Positions 23,008 to 23,770 of a stretch of 23,770 nucleotides of DNA are shown here, piece after piece. A program made the position numbers and the translations under genes. Source of the DNA: JAUIBE01 sp035267185 (lineage in GTDB: Bacteria; Pseudomonadota; Gammaproteobacteria; Xanthomonadales; SZUA-36); assembly GCA_035267185.1 (NCBI GenBank), contig DATFLY010000120.1, forward strand, positions 1 through 23,770. The letters run 5' to 3'. The notes below the pieces were generated by a model. That model ran no database searches. It worked only from the letters and a program-made list of their open reading frames with translations, and was not told the origin of the DNA. Every line of letters begins with the position of its first letter. Positions within the stretch are counted from its first letter, which is position 1.

Positions 23008-23712
23008 ATGTTGATAACTGCAGCAAGCAACAAACCAGCTCGATTGATCACACTCTCGGCAATCATTGGATTTTCAATGCTGCTGTGTGCCTCAGCCTTT
23101 GCAAAGGAAAAATTGCCAGAGGTTAGCAAAGACGGACTGCACCTGGTGAAGGGCACCAAAGCCGCGGTCGTTTACGCAAAACCAGGTGCCAGCCTTGATG
23201 GCTACACAGAGGTCATGCTGGTCGATTGTTTTGTCGCATTCAAAAAGAACTGGGAGCACGACTACAACCTGAACGCGGTCGGTCTGGAAGGACGCGTATC
23301 AGACAAGGATGCAGAGAAGATCAAGACGGAACTGGCAGCAGAATTTAAAACCGTGTTTGCTGACGAACTGACGAAGAAGGGCCACACAGTCGTGGACAAA
23401 GAGGGAGACGGCGTCTTGCTGGTTCGTCCTGCCCTGATCAACGTGGATGTCTATGCGCCCGATGTCAGCAACCGCATGGGAAGAACCCTGATTCGCTCAG
23501 CCGGAGAGATGACGCTCTACATGGAGTTATACGATTCTGCCACCAACAGCATTCTTGCCCGTGTCATCGACCCCCAGGCCGACGATGGCGCATTTGCCAA
23601 GGAAGCCAATCGTGTCACCAACAAGGCAGCAGCCGATCGTATCCTGCGCCACTGGGCAGATATGCTTGCCAGGCATCTTGGCGAGGTCAAGGAAAAGGAT
23701 AGCTCCAGCTAG
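23008..23712 (+). CDS. Exported DUF3313-like protein
   Basis: This 234-residue protein begins at ATG 23008 with GGAG seven bases upstream; the frame stays open to 22957, but the shorter form gives a proper signal peptide (basic start, LITLSAIIGFSMLLCASAFA core, cleavage before KEKLPEV). The mature part matches the DUF3313 layout: LDGYTEVMLVDCFVAF, a helix with DAEKIKTELAAEFKTVFADEL, then KEGDGVLLVRPALINVDVYAP and a late strand GEMTLYMELYDSATN with ARVIDPQAD. DUF3313 proteins are often lipoproteins, but the only nearby cysteine (MLLC) does not fit a lipobox well, so this one is probably a soluble periplasmic protein. The molecular function is unknown. Confidence 0.82.
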   Translation: MLITAASNKPARLITLSAIIGFSMLLCASAFAKEKLPEVSKDGLHLVKGTKAAVVYAKPGASLDGYTEVMLVDCFVAFKKNWEHDYNLNAVGLEGRVSDKDAEKIKTELAAEFKTVFADELTKKGHTVVDKEGDGVLLVRPALINVDVYAPDVSNRMGRTLIRSAGEMTLYMELYDSATNSILARVIDPQADDGAFAKEANRVTNKAAADRILRHWADMLARHLGEVKEKDSSS

Positions 23713-23742
23713 GTTACGAGCAATCAGTTGCAACAGGCTTTT

Positions 23743-23760
23743 TCGCCATTTTCCTGGCGA
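23743..23760 (+). terminator. Possible terminator after the DUF3313-like gene, at the window edge
   Basis: TCGCCA, a TTTTCC loop and TGGCGA form a six-bp stem, extendable to GGCT/AGCC with a bulge. A T-run begins at 23767 but is cut by the end of the window. Confidence 0.4.
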
Positions 23761-23770
23761 GCCATGTTTT

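Noticed and set aside
1..23770. Search for CRISPR arrays, tRNAs, insertion sequences and prophage genes
   Set aside because: No regularly spaced repeats, cloverleaf-like sequences, transposase or integrase motifs, or long terminal inverted repeats were seen by eye.

Overview
The window looks like chromosome of a free-living, probably aquatic, Gammaproteobacterium. The evidence is its mid-range GC content, a TonB-dependent receptor, Na+-coupled symporters, a type IV pilin-like gene with a sigma-54 promoter, an ECF sigma factor paired with a Ser/Thr kinase, a DUF3313-type periplasmic protein and a two-domain PPK2. The species assignment is inference. No rRNA, tRNA, insertion sequence, phage gene or CRISPR array was seen.

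Layout. (1) 1-1622, plus strand: the end of an unidentified gene, then a secreted acidic protein with an EF-hand-like loop. (2) 1619-4000, minus strand: a membrane-anchored TPR protein that converges on the secreted-protein gene and overlaps it by 4 bases. (3) 4215-10742, minus strand: a compact seven-gene operon in the order otnK-type kinase, otnC-type aldolase/decarboxylase, LsrG-like ABM protein, isopropylmalate-dehydrogenase-like enzyme, Na+/solute symporter, SMP-30 lactonase and FCD-type GntR regulator. Facing away from it is a TonB-dependent receptor (10893-13160, plus). Between them lies a palindromic GTATAC operator with two mirror-image TTGACA hexamers. Together these form a self-contained uptake and catabolism locus for a four-carbon (or related) sugar acid or its lactone. 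(4) 13476-15047, plus: a two-domain polyphosphate:AMP phosphotransferase. (5) 15054-17986, minus: an ECF sigma factor followed by a membrane Ser/Thr kinase with TPRs. (6) 18239-22097, minus: a three-gene operon of AGCS symporter, APH-type small-molecule kinase and class III PLP enzyme of the phospho-lyase type. It looks like a pathway that imports an amino alcohol or hydroxy amino acid, phosphorylates it and eliminates phosphate and ammonia. (7) 22246-23712, plus: a sigma-54 promoter, an orphan type IV pilin-like protein, a strong terminator and a DUF3313-like exported protein.

The most interesting parts are the tetronate-type operon, whose usual oxidation and isomerisation enzymes appear to be replaced by unrelated families, its symmetric face-to-face promoter and operator, and the kinase/phospho-lyase operon. 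Operon junctions are very tight. Three of them use the same unusual four-base overlap in which a TTG start shares bases with the upstream TGA stop.
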